Assembly (NCBI GenBank): GCA_013152205.1
Contig: JAADGV010000024.1
Location: 1 to 59,463, forward strand
Source: Planctomycetota bacterium
GTDB lineage: Bacteria > Planctomycetota > Planctomycetia > Pirellulales > Lacipirellulaceae
DNA: 59,463 bases
Direction: 5' to 3'
The notes beneath the pieces are model-generated. The model was given only the letters and a program-made list of their open reading frames with translations. It made no database searches and was not told the DNA's origin. Positions 18,156 through 26,021 of this stretch are shown here, in pieces. Numbering within the stretch: position 1 is the first letter of the stretch; every line of letters begins with the position of its first letter. A program made the position numbers and the translations under genes.

Positions 18156-18917
18156 ATGTTCCGAACAATACCGAATTCTAACCTTCTATACCCATCGGCA
18201 CTCGTATTGCTATCTATCACACTGCTGATGGCATCTGCCGCGAACGCCACCCCAATCTACGATGTGTTCGGCCCGCTCCCGCAAGCGACATTTGGCGGCA
18301 CCGGCATTCCCAATACTGAAGTCGCGGTAGGTTCTCAATTTGCGGATGGCAGCGACGTTTTAATCACCATCGCTATGAGCGCCACTCAGCGATACTCGAA
18401 CCCAGCGCTGACCAACGATGGTGCCGGCACCTATTTCGCCCAAACCGGAAGTAACGATGGCCTTGTTGGGAATCCAACGATAGGCGCCCTATGGAACTTT
18501 AACTTTTACATGGAGGTTGAGGGGTTTAATGGCGCAACGCCAAAACTTACCGACTACCAAATCAATTTGTACTACGACTTCGATCCGGGATTCGACACAC
18601 CACTCGGCTCGCTTGGTGTGATCGACGTGACGGCTGGACTCGCGCTCCTTGACCCAAACGCAACCGTGGCCCAAGGTTCGGAGAACCTGCTCTTCGGGTA
18701 TTTGGCAACAAGCTCCCCTCCTTTCTGGACGGCACCGGGTGGTGCTTTCGACCCTAACGCGGTAGGCGAGTACAACTTTGCCATCCAAGTTAGCAACGGC
18801 GGTGGATTTGGAATCGAGACGATTGCCATGGACGTGCAGGTGGTGCCAGAGCCAGCAACAATTGGCTTGGCTGCATTTGGCTTGATCGCCATGGGTGTCT
18901 GGCGTCGGAAACGTTGA
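18156..18917 (+). CDS. PEP-CTERM sorting-domain protein
   Basis: A 253-residue exported protein. An N-terminal signal peptide (about residues 1-31, ending SAANA) is followed by a beta-rich domain of unknown function and a C-terminal VVPEPATIGLAAFGLIAMGVW-RRKR signal: PEP motif, hydrophobic segment and basic tail. Such signals are processed by exosortase, not encoded in this window. It is a lone gene with a 287-nt AT-richer upstream gap in which I recognise nothing else. The next gene is proS on the other strand. Confidence 0.88.
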   Translation: MFRTIPNSNLLYPSALVLLSITLLMASAANATPIYDVFGPLPQATFGGTGIPNTEVAVGSQFADGSDVLITIAMSATQRYSNPALTNDGAGTYFAQTGSNDGLVGNPTIGALWNFNFYMEVEGFNGATPKLTDYQINLYYDFDPGFDTPLGSLGVIDVTAGLALLDPNATVAQGSENLLFGYLATSSPPFWTAPGGAFDPNAVGEYNFAIQVSNGGGFGIETIAMDVQVVPEPATIGLAAFGLIAMGVWRRKR

Positions 18918-18973
18918 GGGGCTGCTTCTTTAGTTCCTCGGTCGATGGTGTTGTTAGGTGTAGGCGGGCCGAT

Positions 18974-18997
18974 GCCTTGGACCGCGTGGCGGTCCGG
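18974..18997. repeat. GGACCGC hairpin repeat, copy 1
   Basis: GCCTTGGACCGCGTGG continues to GCGGTCCGG: a seven-base-pair stem with a GTG loop. An identical 24-nt copy in the same orientation is at 21771-21794. Confidence 0.75.
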
Positions 18998-19019
18998 TTG
19001 GTGTCTTTGTGGATGTGAA

Positions 19020-20543
19020 TCAATACGCCTTCGCAAACACCCCGCGGCGTTTGCTGGGCTGGCCGGTGAAGATGCACTTTCCAGGCTCTTCTTCGCCATC
19101 CAACGGTACGCAACGGGCGGTCACTTTTAGCTCTTTCAACTTTGCTTCCATCTCGGGACCATCGATGAAGTGGCAATAGGCAAAGCCGCCATGTAGTTCC
19201 TGCTTGTCGGCATTTTTGGGTGTAAAATACTTTTCGAACTCGGCCAGCGAATCGATCGAGACAGTCACCTCTTCGCGGGCTTTGAATGCCCGATCGAATA
19301 GCGTCTGCTGACATTCGCTTAGCAATTGTGCTACGCCCGCTACAAATGCGTTTCGCTCGGCTGGCTCGCCTTTGCCGCCGATTTCTCGTCGGGCGACAAA
19401 TACCTTACCAGCAGCTACGTCGCGTGGGCCAACCTCCACTCGCAACGGCACGCCGCGTTTCACCCACTGCCATTTCTTTTCGCCACCACGAAGGTCACGA
19501 TCGTCGATGCGCACCCGTACCGGCTCGTCGTCAAAGCGTTCGGCTGTCAGGTCGGCCTTCAGCGATTCGCAGTATTGCAGCACTTCGCTGCGCTGCTCGT
19601 CGTCGCGATAGATTGGCAAGATCACCACCTGCGCGGGAGCTAGCTTTGGCGGCAACACTAGGCCATCGTCGTCGCTGTGCGTCATAATCAGCCCGCCAAT
19701 CAGACGGGTCGACACGCCCCACGAGGTGGTCCATGCATAAACCTCTTGGCCCGATTGATCTTGGAATTTTATTTCCTGAGCCTTTGCGAAATTTTGCCCT
19801 AAAAAATGCGACGTGCCGGCTTGTAACGCCTTGCGATCTTGCATCATCGCTTCGATGCTGTAAGTCGCCACGGCACCCGGGAACCGCTCGCCCTCGGTTT
19901 TTTCGCCTTTGATCACCGGCATTGCCATCGTGCCCTCGGCAAACTCTGCATAGACATCAAGCATCAGGCGAGTTTCTTCGATGGCCTCTGCTTCGGTGGC
20001 GTGAACCGTGTGGCCTTCTTGCCATAAAAATTCGGTGGTTCGCAGAAACATTCGCGTCCGCAGTTCCCACCGCACGACGTTGGCCCATTGATTGATTAAG
20101 ATCGGCAAGTCGCGGTACGAATTCAGCCAGCGCGCAAACGTCGCCCCGATGATTGTCTCGCTCGTCGGTCGCACAATCAGCGGCTCTTCCAATTCCGCTG
20201 AGGCAGCAGGTCGCAAACCGCCGTCGGGGTCGGGTTCCAATCGATGGTGCGTCACCACCGCACATTCCTTGGCAAACCCCTCGACATGCTCGGCCTCTTT
20301 CTCCAAAAAGCTCATCGGGATGAACAATGGGAAATAGGCGTTCTCATGCCCAGTGGCCTTGAACATCACGTCGAGCTTGCGTTGGATATTCTCCCAAATC
20401 GCGTAGCCCCAGGGTTTGATGACCATGCAGCCCCGCACGTCGGAGTTCTCCGCCAAGTCGGCAGCCTTGACGACCTGCTGATACCACTCGGGGTAGTTTT
20501 CGCTGCGGGTAGGAGATATTGCGTTCTTTGGTGGTTTTGCCAT
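19020..20543 (-). CDS. proS: prolyl-tRNA synthetase, archaeal/eukaryotic-like type
   Basis: Class II aminoacyl-tRNA synthetase attaching proline to tRNA. At 507 residues and without the large editing insertion of E. coli ProS, it is the short (ProS-type 3) form. The start MAKPPKNAISPTRSENYPEWYQQVVKAADL, the WGYAIWENIQ segment, RPTSET (about 125-130), TTSWGVSTRLIG and the C-terminal ProRS zinc-like domain ending in AY are family hallmarks. The gene is transcribed away from the YhaM-like gene with 195 nt between starts. Confidence 0.94.
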   Translation of the reverse strand: MAKPPKNAISPTRSENYPEWYQQVVKAADLAENSDVRGCMVIKPWGYAIWENIQRKLDVMFKATGHENAYFPLFIPMSFLEKEAEHVEGFAKECAVVTHHRLEPDPDGGLRPAASAELEEPLIVRPTSETIIGATFARWLNSYRDLPILINQWANVVRWELRTRMFLRTTEFLWQEGHTVHATEAEAIEETRLMLDVYAEFAEGTMAMPVIKGEKTEGERFPGAVATYSIEAMMQDRKALQAGTSHFLGQNFAKAQEIKFQDQSGQEVYAWTTSWGVSTRLIGGLIMTHSDDDGLVLPPKLAPAQVVILPIYRDDEQRSEVLQYCESLKADLTAERFDDEPVRVRIDDRDLRGGEKKWQWVKRGVPLRVEVGPRDVAAGKVFVARREIGGKGEPAERNAFVAGVAQLLSECQQTLFDRAFKAREEVTVSIDSLAEFEKYFTPKNADKQELHGGFAYCHFIDGPEMEAKLKELKVTARCVPLDGEEEPGKCIFTGQPSKRRGVFAKAY

Positions 20544-20555
20544 GGGGAGGAGATC

Positions 20556-20575
20556 GGGGGTCGGAGGTCAGGGGT
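20556..20575. repeat. GGTCGGAGGTCAGGGG short repeat
   Basis: Just upstream of the proS start. The same word family (GGTCAGAGGTCGGGG) appears inverted at about 20709-20730 and inside gcvPB at about 28376-28396. Confidence 0.5.
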
Positions 20576-20676
20576 ATTTGGAAGGCTGCATTCTAGTGCA
20601 ATCGAAGCGGGGCGGAAATCGCAACGCTTGGCCCCCAGCGATCGGGGGCGATATTTGGTACGATGGCTTGCTTCTC

Positions 20677-20697
20677 CGGCGATGCGTAGCATCGCGG
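20677..20697. repeat. GCGATnn-GTA-nnATCGC hairpin, copy 1
   Basis: CCGGCGATGCgtaGCATCGCGG, a seven-base-pair stem with a GTA loop followed by CTATTTTC. A second copy at 25464-25484 has compensatory changes in the stem (CT/AG for GC/GC). Confidence 0.65.
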
Positions 20698-20738
20698 CTA
20701 TTTTCTTGCCCCGACCTCTGACCCCTTGTCCCTTTTCG

Positions 20739-21719
20739 ATGACTTCCGACTCTCGACGTTTTGTTAGCCAACTTGCCCACAATGAATCGGTGAGCCAGGT
20801 CTTTATGGCCTCCGAAAAGCAGTTGCGGCCCAATCGCAATGGCAATCTCTACTTGCAGGTGGATCTCTCCGATCGAAGCGGCTCGGTCAATACTCGCATG
20901 TGGAACGCAACGGATGGCGATTACCGCAACTTCGACAATGGCGACTATGTCCACGTCGAAGGGGCCACCCAGCTTTTTCAGGGCAACTTGCAACTCATCG
21001 CCACTCGTATCCGCCGTGCCCGACCCGACGAAGTCGACGAATCCGATTTTGTCACGCTCCAAACGGCTGAGGTCGACCAGATGCGTGACCGGCTGGTTGA
21101 AATCCTCAATGGCATCGAGTCGGCCCCGCTCTCCAGGCTGGCCAAGGGATTTCTGGCAGACGACGAGTTCATGGGCAAATTCTGCCGCGCCCCCGCCGGC
21201 ATGAAAAACCATCATGCCTACCAAGGTGGCCTGTTGGAACACGTGTTGAGCCTCATGGAGTTGGTCCTGGTCGTCGCACCGCGCTACCCTCAACTCGACC
21301 GCGACAAGTTGATGATGGGCGTACTGCTGCACGATGCTGCGAAAATCGACGAGCTGGCTTACGAGCGCGACATCTCTTACACCGACGAAGGCCAACTGCT
21401 GGGGCACATGGTGCTGGGGGTCACGATGCTCGATAACAAGGTGCGCCAGATTGTCTCGCAAGATGGCCAACCATTTCCCGGACGACTGCTGACTGAGCTA
21501 AAACATCTGATCGTCAGCCATCACGGCCAATACGAATATGGCAGCAGCAAGCTACCAATGACACTCGAAGCAATCACCCTACACCTGCTCGACAACCTCG
21601 ACGCAAAGCTGGCAAACTTTACTCAACTAATGACCGACTGCCCCAACACCGACAGCAACTGGACCCAGTATTACAGCCAGATGGGACGGAAGCTGTTTAA
21701 GCCGGAAAAAGACAATTAG
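20739..21719 (+). CDS. YhaM-like 3'-5' exoribonuclease (OB fold plus HD domain)
   Basis: A 326-residue protein from the ATG at 20739 (MTSDSRRFVSQLAHNES). Residues about 20-92 form an OB-fold nucleic acid-binding domain (FMASEKQLRPNRNGNLYLQVDLSDRSG), and the rest is an HD-type metal phosphohydrolase: HHAYQGGLLEHVLS (158-171), LLHDAAKIDEL with His198-Asp199, and a later HHGQYEYGS. This is the layout of Bacillus YhaM, which trims RNA from the 3' end. The longer upstream ORF overlaps proS and is not credible. A role alongside the nearby rnr gene in RNA turnover is an inference. Confidence 0.87.
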   Translation: MTSDSRRFVSQLAHNESVSQVFMASEKQLRPNRNGNLYLQVDLSDRSGSVNTRMWNATDGDYRNFDNGDYVHVEGATQLFQGNLQLIATRIRRARPDEVDESDFVTLQTAEVDQMRDRLVEILNGIESAPLSRLAKGFLADDEFMGKFCRAPAGMKNHHAYQGGLLEHVLSLMELVLVVAPRYPQLDRDKLMMGVLLHDAAKIDELAYERDISYTDEGQLLGHMVLGVTMLDNKVRQIVSQDGQPFPGRLLTELKHLIVSHHGQYEYGSSKLPMTLEAITLHLLDNLDAKLANFTQLMTDCPNTDSNWTQYYSQMGRKLFKPEKDN

Positions 21720-21770
21720 TGCTTTGATTCACCCGTTTTGTGGTTTGGTCTTGTAACCTTGCCACCGAGG

Positions 21771-21794
21771 GCCTTGGACCGCGTGGCGGTCCGG
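21771..21794. repeat. GGACCGC hairpin repeat, copy 2
   Basis: Identical over 24 nt to 18974-18997, same orientation, between the YhaM-like gene and rnr. Confidence 0.75.
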
Positions 21795-21848
21795 CTGCAA
21801 GGCCTACATATTTTAGAATGACTTTCGCTGACCCTCTCATTGCTCCTT

Positions 21849-24104
21849 ATGCCAAATCTCGACGAAAAAATCCTCAGTCACGTCAACGATGCTAACTATC
21901 GGCCCGTTAAGCCGAAGGTCATTGCCAAGAAACTTGGCTTGGCGGGCGACGATAGTGCGCGGCTGAAGCGCACGATCAAAAAGCTAGTCAAAGCCGGCAA
22001 GTTGGCCTACGGGCCGCAGCACTTGGTTTGCCCTGTCGCGGCCGAGCATCCGGCAACCAAGGTTGGCAAAACGCCCAAGAAGCAAGAGTCGTCGAAGCAT
22101 GTGATAGGCACCTTCCGACGAACCCAAGGCGGTTTTGGGTTTGTCCGTCCCGAAGGCACTCCTGCAGCCGACGGACGCGATGCCGACATCTATATTTCTG
22201 CCAACTCGGCTGGCGATGCGGCCAACGGCGACAAGGTGCGTATCCGGCTGAGCGACAAGCGCGGTCGCATGGGCAAATTCGAAGGCCGCATCATTGATGT
22301 GGTCGAGCGCGTTACCAATCAATTTGTCGGCACCTACTTGGTTCAAGGCGGCATGGGCTTGGTGCAAGTCGATGGCAAAATCTTTACCTCGCCTATCTCG
22401 GTCGGCGATCCTGGTGCCAAAGGCGCGCAAGTCGACGACAAAGTTGTCATCGAGATGGTCCGCTTTCCTTCGCACGTCAGCGATGGCGAAGGGGTGATTG
22501 TCGATATCCTCGGCCAACGAGGCGACCCTGGCGTCGATACGCTGTCGATCATCCACGAATTCAACCTCCCCGGCGAGTTCGACCAGACGACCTTAGACAA
22601 CGCCCGCAAGCAGGCCGATAAATTCGACGAGTCGATCAGCAACCGTCGGCGCGATCTCACCGACGAAACTGTCATCACCATCGACCCCACCACAGCCCGC
22701 GACTTCGACGACGCCATTTCGCTCGAAAAAATGGATAATGGGCATTGGGTTCTTGGTGTTCACATTGCTGATGTCTCGCACTTTGTCCGCCCGAAGTCGG
22801 CCCTGGATCGCGAAGCGCGTGACCGCGCCACCAGCGTCTATCTGCCTGATCAAGTCATCCCGATGCTGCCGGAGATTATTTCCAACAATTTAGCCAGCCT
22901 ACAGCCCGACAAAGTCCGCTACGCAATGACGGCCCGAATCGAGTTCAGCCCCGAGGGCCAGCGAATTGCGACGGACGTCTACAAAAGCGCCATCAAAAGC
23001 TGTCGTCGCTTTACCTACGAAGATGTCGACGAGTTTCTTGCCGACCGCTTTGGCTGGAAGAAAAAGCTCACCACCGAAGTCCATGCTCTGCTGGGCAACA
23101 TGCACGAATTGGCGATGACGCTTCGCGCCCGACGCATGAAACGCGGTTCGCTGGAACTTGCCATGCCTGCGTTAACGATCGATCTCGATACCGACGGCCA
23201 AGTCACGGGAGCCCACTTAGAAGAATACACCGAGAGCCACCAGATTATCGAGGAGTTTATGCTTGCCGCCAACGAGGCGGTGGCCGAGATGCTTGCCGAC
23301 AACGGTCTGCTGTTTTTGCGTCGCGTACATGGCTCGCCCGATCCGCGCAAGCTGAAAGCGTTGAACGAGTTTGTCAAAGAACTCGGCCTAAAAGCAGAAA
23401 GCCTGGAAAGCCGGTTTGCATTGCAAGACTTGCTCGAAAGCGTCAAAGGCGACTCGCGCGAAGGGGCCGTCAATTATGCCATCCTACGCTCGATGCAACG
23501 GGCCGTTTACAGCCCCGAAGAAGAAGGTCACTACGCGCTGGCCAGCGAATGCTACTGCCACTTCACCTCGCCGATTCGCCGCTACCCCGACCTGACGATT
23601 CACCGATTGATCGACTCCGTGAATCGCGGCAAGCCCCCCGAGCAACATTCGAGCGAGCTATTCAGCGAAGGCGACCATTGCAGCGAACGCGAACAACGGG
23701 CCACTGCCGCCGAGCGTGAACTCAATAAGGTGAAGCTGCTGAACTTCCTGAAAGACAAGATCGGCACCGAGCTGGATGGCATCGTCACGGGCGTCGAAAG
23801 CTTTGGCCTCTTTGTGATGGGCACCGAGCTGCCTGCTGAGGGTTTTGTGCATATCAGCGCCTTGTCGGACGACTACTATCGTTACGACAAAGCGGGCCAT
23901 GTAATCAAAGGATTCCGATCGGGCAATACCTACCGTCTGGGCGATCCGGTGCAGGTAGCCGTCGCCTCGGTAGACGTCGACCGTCGCGAACTCGACTTCC
24001 GCCTACTCGGTAAAAAAGGCAAGCCCGCCCGGGCCAAAGCAGCCAAACGCAAACCCGAAAAACGAGCCAAGCCGAAGGGTAAAGGTCGTAAAAAACGGCG
24101 TTAG
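21849..24104 (+). CDS. rnr: ribonuclease R
   Basis: Processive 3'-5' exoribonuclease of the RNB family, 751 residues from the ATG at 21849. Order of domains: winged-helix segment (about 1-60), cold-shock/OB domains (about 75-230), catalytic RNB domain with the acidic cluster DPTTARDFDDAIS (about 279-291) and HIADVSHFVRP, S1 domain from about 638 to 720 (GTELDGIVTGVESFGLFV), and a Lys/Arg-rich tail KPARAKAAKRKPEKRAKPKG. Length and tail suit RNase R rather than RNase II. It degrades structured RNA in the cytoplasm. Confidence 0.94.
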   Translation: MPNLDEKILSHVNDANYRPVKPKVIAKKLGLAGDDSARLKRTIKKLVKAGKLAYGPQHLVCPVAAEHPATKVGKTPKKQESSKHVIGTFRRTQGGFGFVRPEGTPAADGRDADIYISANSAGDAANGDKVRIRLSDKRGRMGKFEGRIIDVVERVTNQFVGTYLVQGGMGLVQVDGKIFTSPISVGDPGAKGAQVDDKVVIEMVRFPSHVSDGEGVIVDILGQRGDPGVDTLSIIHEFNLPGEFDQTTLDNARKQADKFDESISNRRRDLTDETVITIDPTTARDFDDAISLEKMDNGHWVLGVHIADVSHFVRPKSALDREARDRATSVYLPDQVIPMLPEIISNNLASLQPDKVRYAMTARIEFSPEGQRIATDVYKSAIKSCRRFTYEDVDEFLADRFGWKKKLTTEVHALLGNMHELAMTLRARRMKRGSLELAMPALTIDLDTDGQVTGAHLEEYTESHQIIEEFMLAANEAVAEMLADNGLLFLRRVHGSPDPRKLKALNEFVKELGLKAESLESRFALQDLLESVKGDSREGAVNYAILRSMQRAVYSPEEEGHYALASECYCHFTSPIRRYPDLTIHRLIDSVNRGKPPEQHSSELFSEGDHCSEREQRATAAERELNKVKLLNFLKDKIGTELDGIVTGVESFGLFVMGTELPAEGFVHISALSDDYYRYDKAGHVIKGFRSGNTYRLGDPVQVAVASVDVDRRELDFRLLGKKGKPARAKAAKRKPEKRAKPKGKGRKKRR

Positions 24105-24119
24105 AGAGGGCACATATAA

Positions 24120-24183
24120 CACTAGCCCGAGGCGCTAGCGAGGGAAACCCTGAAAAATCCCTCGCTAGCGCGTCGGGCTAGTG
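24120..24183. repeat. 26-bp inverted repeat with one mismatch
   Basis: Arms 24120-24145 and 24158-24183 begin CACTAGCCCGA and end TCGGGCTAGTG; 25 of 26 positions pair around a 12-nt loop. Positioned just after rnr, it could act as a terminator but lacks a T run. A half copy is at 3934-3954. Confidence 0.8.
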
Positions 24184-24185
24184 AA

Positions 24186-24230
24186 TTCGCAATGCTTCGC
24201 ATTGCGAAAAACTGAAAAGCCCGGGCTTTT
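24186..24230 (+). terminator. tandem stem-loops between rnr and gcvT
   Basis: TTCGCAATGC-ttc-GCATTGCGAA (24186-24208) is a perfect ten-base-pair stem, followed by the palindrome AAAAGCCCGGGCTTTT (24215-24230). Together with the long inverted repeat just upstream they probably separate the rnr and gcv transcription units. Confidence 0.5.
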
Positions 24231-24309
24231 CACCGCCCCTAGAAGCCGTCGGACAAACCAGTAGAATAAGAGGGTGCTCGCCTCTCCCCGTTTCCCCCTC
24301 GATTGCCCT

Positions 24310-25431
24310 ATGTCAGACAACTTGCCACTAACCCCTACGCCACTCCACGATTGGCACGTCGCCCACGGGGGCCGCATGGTCGGCTTTGCCGGCTGGTCGA
24401 TGCCTGTGCAATACACTTCGATCGTCGAAGAGCATCAAGCAACCCGCTCGACTGTCGGTTTGTTCGACATCTCGCACATGGGGCGTGTGCTAGTGGATGG
24501 GCCTGATGCGACCACGTTTCTCGATTCGCTGCTGACCCGGTCGGTAGCCGACATGAAACCTCACCAAATTCGCTACTCGTTGATCTGCAACGAGCAAGGT
24601 GGAATCCTCGACGACATCTTGGCCTATCGGATTGTGCTGAAAGAGGGCGACCCCCCTGGATTGGGCATGGTGGTCAACGCCAGCAATCGCGAAAAAATCG
24701 TCGCTTGGCTACAAAGCCAAGTGGGCGGCCACGATGTCGAGATTCGCGACGTTACCGCGGTCTACTCCATGATCGCCTTACAAGGCCCCAAGGCCATCGA
24801 ACTGCTCGATCCGCTCACGCCCTTCGAGTTGACTTCGATGCGTTACTACACCGGCCAACTCATGGAAATGACGGGCGTCGACTGTTTCGTGAGTCGCACC
24901 GGCTACACCGGCGAGGATGGCTGCGAAATTATTTGCGACGCCGACAAAGTCGTCGGCATCTGGGAACAGCTTGCCGAGTTGGCCGATAAAGTCGGCGGCC
25001 GCGCCGTTGGCCTTGCCGCCCGCGACACCCTGCGACTCGAAGCCGGGATGCCCCTGTACGGCCATGAACTCTCTGAATCGATCAACCCGGTCGAAGCGGG
25101 CCTCGACTTTGCTATCAATTTGCATAACCGAGACTTCGTCGGCAAAGAAGCGTTGGTCGAATATCGCAAGAATGGCCAACATCGGGTTCGCGTCGGGCTT
25201 CAACTCGAGGGCCGTCGCGTAGCGCGCGAAGGCTGCCGCCTGTTGCGCGGAGGCAGCGAAATTGGGGTCGTTACTAGTGGCACTTTCTCGCCTTCCTTCG
25301 AACGACCTATCGCCATGGGGTACGTCAAAGACACCTCCGCTGCGTTGGGCACCTCGCTCACGGTCGACATTCGGGGCAAAGAGCACTCGGCAACGGTCGT
25401 CCCCTTGCCTTTTTACCAACGAGGAAATTAA
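24310..25431 (+). CDS. gcvT: glycine cleavage system aminomethyltransferase (T protein)
   Basis: Takes the aminomethyl group from lipoylated GcvH to tetrahydrofolate, releasing ammonia. 373 residues from the ATG at 24310 (MSDNLPLTPTPLHDWHVAHGGRM). Typical signatures are VGLFDISHMGR, SLICNEQGGILDDI, SRTGYTGEDGCEI, LEAGMPLYGHEL and the C-terminal VTSGTFSPSF. First gene of the gcvT-gcvH-gcvPA-gcvPB-ligase operon. I looked for a glycine riboswitch in the 205 nt upstream and saw none. Confidence 0.96.
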   Translation: MSDNLPLTPTPLHDWHVAHGGRMVGFAGWSMPVQYTSIVEEHQATRSTVGLFDISHMGRVLVDGPDATTFLDSLLTRSVADMKPHQIRYSLICNEQGGILDDILAYRIVLKEGDPPGLGMVVNASNREKIVAWLQSQVGGHDVEIRDVTAVYSMIALQGPKAIELLDPLTPFELTSMRYYTGQLMEMTGVDCFVSRTGYTGEDGCEIICDADKVVGIWEQLAELADKVGGRAVGLAARDTLRLEAGMPLYGHELSESINPVEAGLDFAINLHNRDFVGKEALVEYRKNGQHRVRVGLQLEGRRVAREGCRLLRGGSEIGVVTSGTFSPSFERPIAMGYVKDTSAALGTSLTVDIRGKEHSATVVPLPFYQRGN

Positions 25432-25463
25432 ATATCATTTCCGATCTTTTTATTTGGTGACTC

Positions 25464-25484
25464 CGGCGATCTGTAAGATCGCGG
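25464..25484. repeat. GCGATnn-GTA-nnATCGC hairpin, copy 2
   Basis: CCGGCGATCTgtaAGATCGCGG between gcvT and gcvH, followed by TTATTTGC. It matches copy 1 at 20677-20697 outside two co-varying base pairs. Confidence 0.65.
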
Positions 25485-25523
25485 TTATTTGCATTTTGTA
25501 CTTGGGCTTAGGAATTTTTTGAT

Positions 25524-25910
25524 ATGTCTCCTGAAGATTTGCTTTTTGCAAAAACCCACGAATGGGTAGCCGTGGCTGAGGAAAATGGCGCAAAGGTAGC
25601 TACCCTTGGCCTGTCGGCCTTTGCCATCGAAGCGTTGACCGATTTGGTCTACATCGACCTCCCTGCGGTTGGTCGCCAAGTCGAAGCGGAGCAGCCATTC
25701 TGCGAAGTCGAGTCGGTCAAGGCAGTTAGCGACATCTACTCGCCCGTCGAGGGCGAAGTGATTGCCGTCAACGACGCCTTGCCCGATGCGTTGGAAATCC
25801 TCGGCAGCGACCCCTACGGCGCAGGCTGGATCGCAAAAATAAAAATCACCGACGAAGCCGGCCTCAGCAACCTCATGGACCACGCCGCCTATCAAGAGCA
25901 GTGCAAATAA
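25524..25910 (+). CDS. gcvH: glycine cleavage system H protein
   Basis: Lipoyl carrier shuttling the aminomethyl intermediate between P and T proteins. 128 residues, normal for the family. The lipoylated Lys is Lys66 in CEVESVKAVSDIYSPVEGEV. AGGA at 25510-25513 serves the ATG at 25524. It lies 92 nt after gcvT and 111 nt before gcvPA. Confidence 0.97.
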   Translation: MSPEDLLFAKTHEWVAVAEENGAKVATLGLSAFAIEALTDLVYIDLPAVGRQVEAEQPFCEVESVKAVSDIYSPVEGEVIAVNDALPDALEILGSDPYGAGWIAKIKITDEAGLSNLMDHAAYQEQCK

Positions 25911-25921
25911 CCAATGCATTA

Positions 25922-26018
25922 GGGGAATGACGAATTACTTAGTCCTTCAAATGTCATTTGTGGAGTCCGTTTCTCAGATAAAATTCGTCATTCGTCATTT
26001 TGCCATTCATCATTCCCC
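25922..26018. repeat. inverted repeat with ATTCGTC heptads between gcvH and gcvPA
   Basis: GGGGAATGACGAAT (25922-25935) pairs, with one mismatch, with ATTCATCATTCCCC (26005-26018). The right side also carries the heptad ATTCGTC twice in tandem (25983-25996) and ATTCATC once. It covers most of the 111-nt intercistronic gap. Confidence 0.6.
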
Positions 26019-26021
26019 ACT

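Noticed and set aside
20568..21470. 300-codon minus-strand ORF over the YhaM-like gene
   Set aside because: Antisense shadow; the plus strand has OB and HD motifs.
24105..24309. Glycine riboswitch before gcvT
   Set aside because: I looked for the aptamer's conserved core and saw only palindromic repeats.
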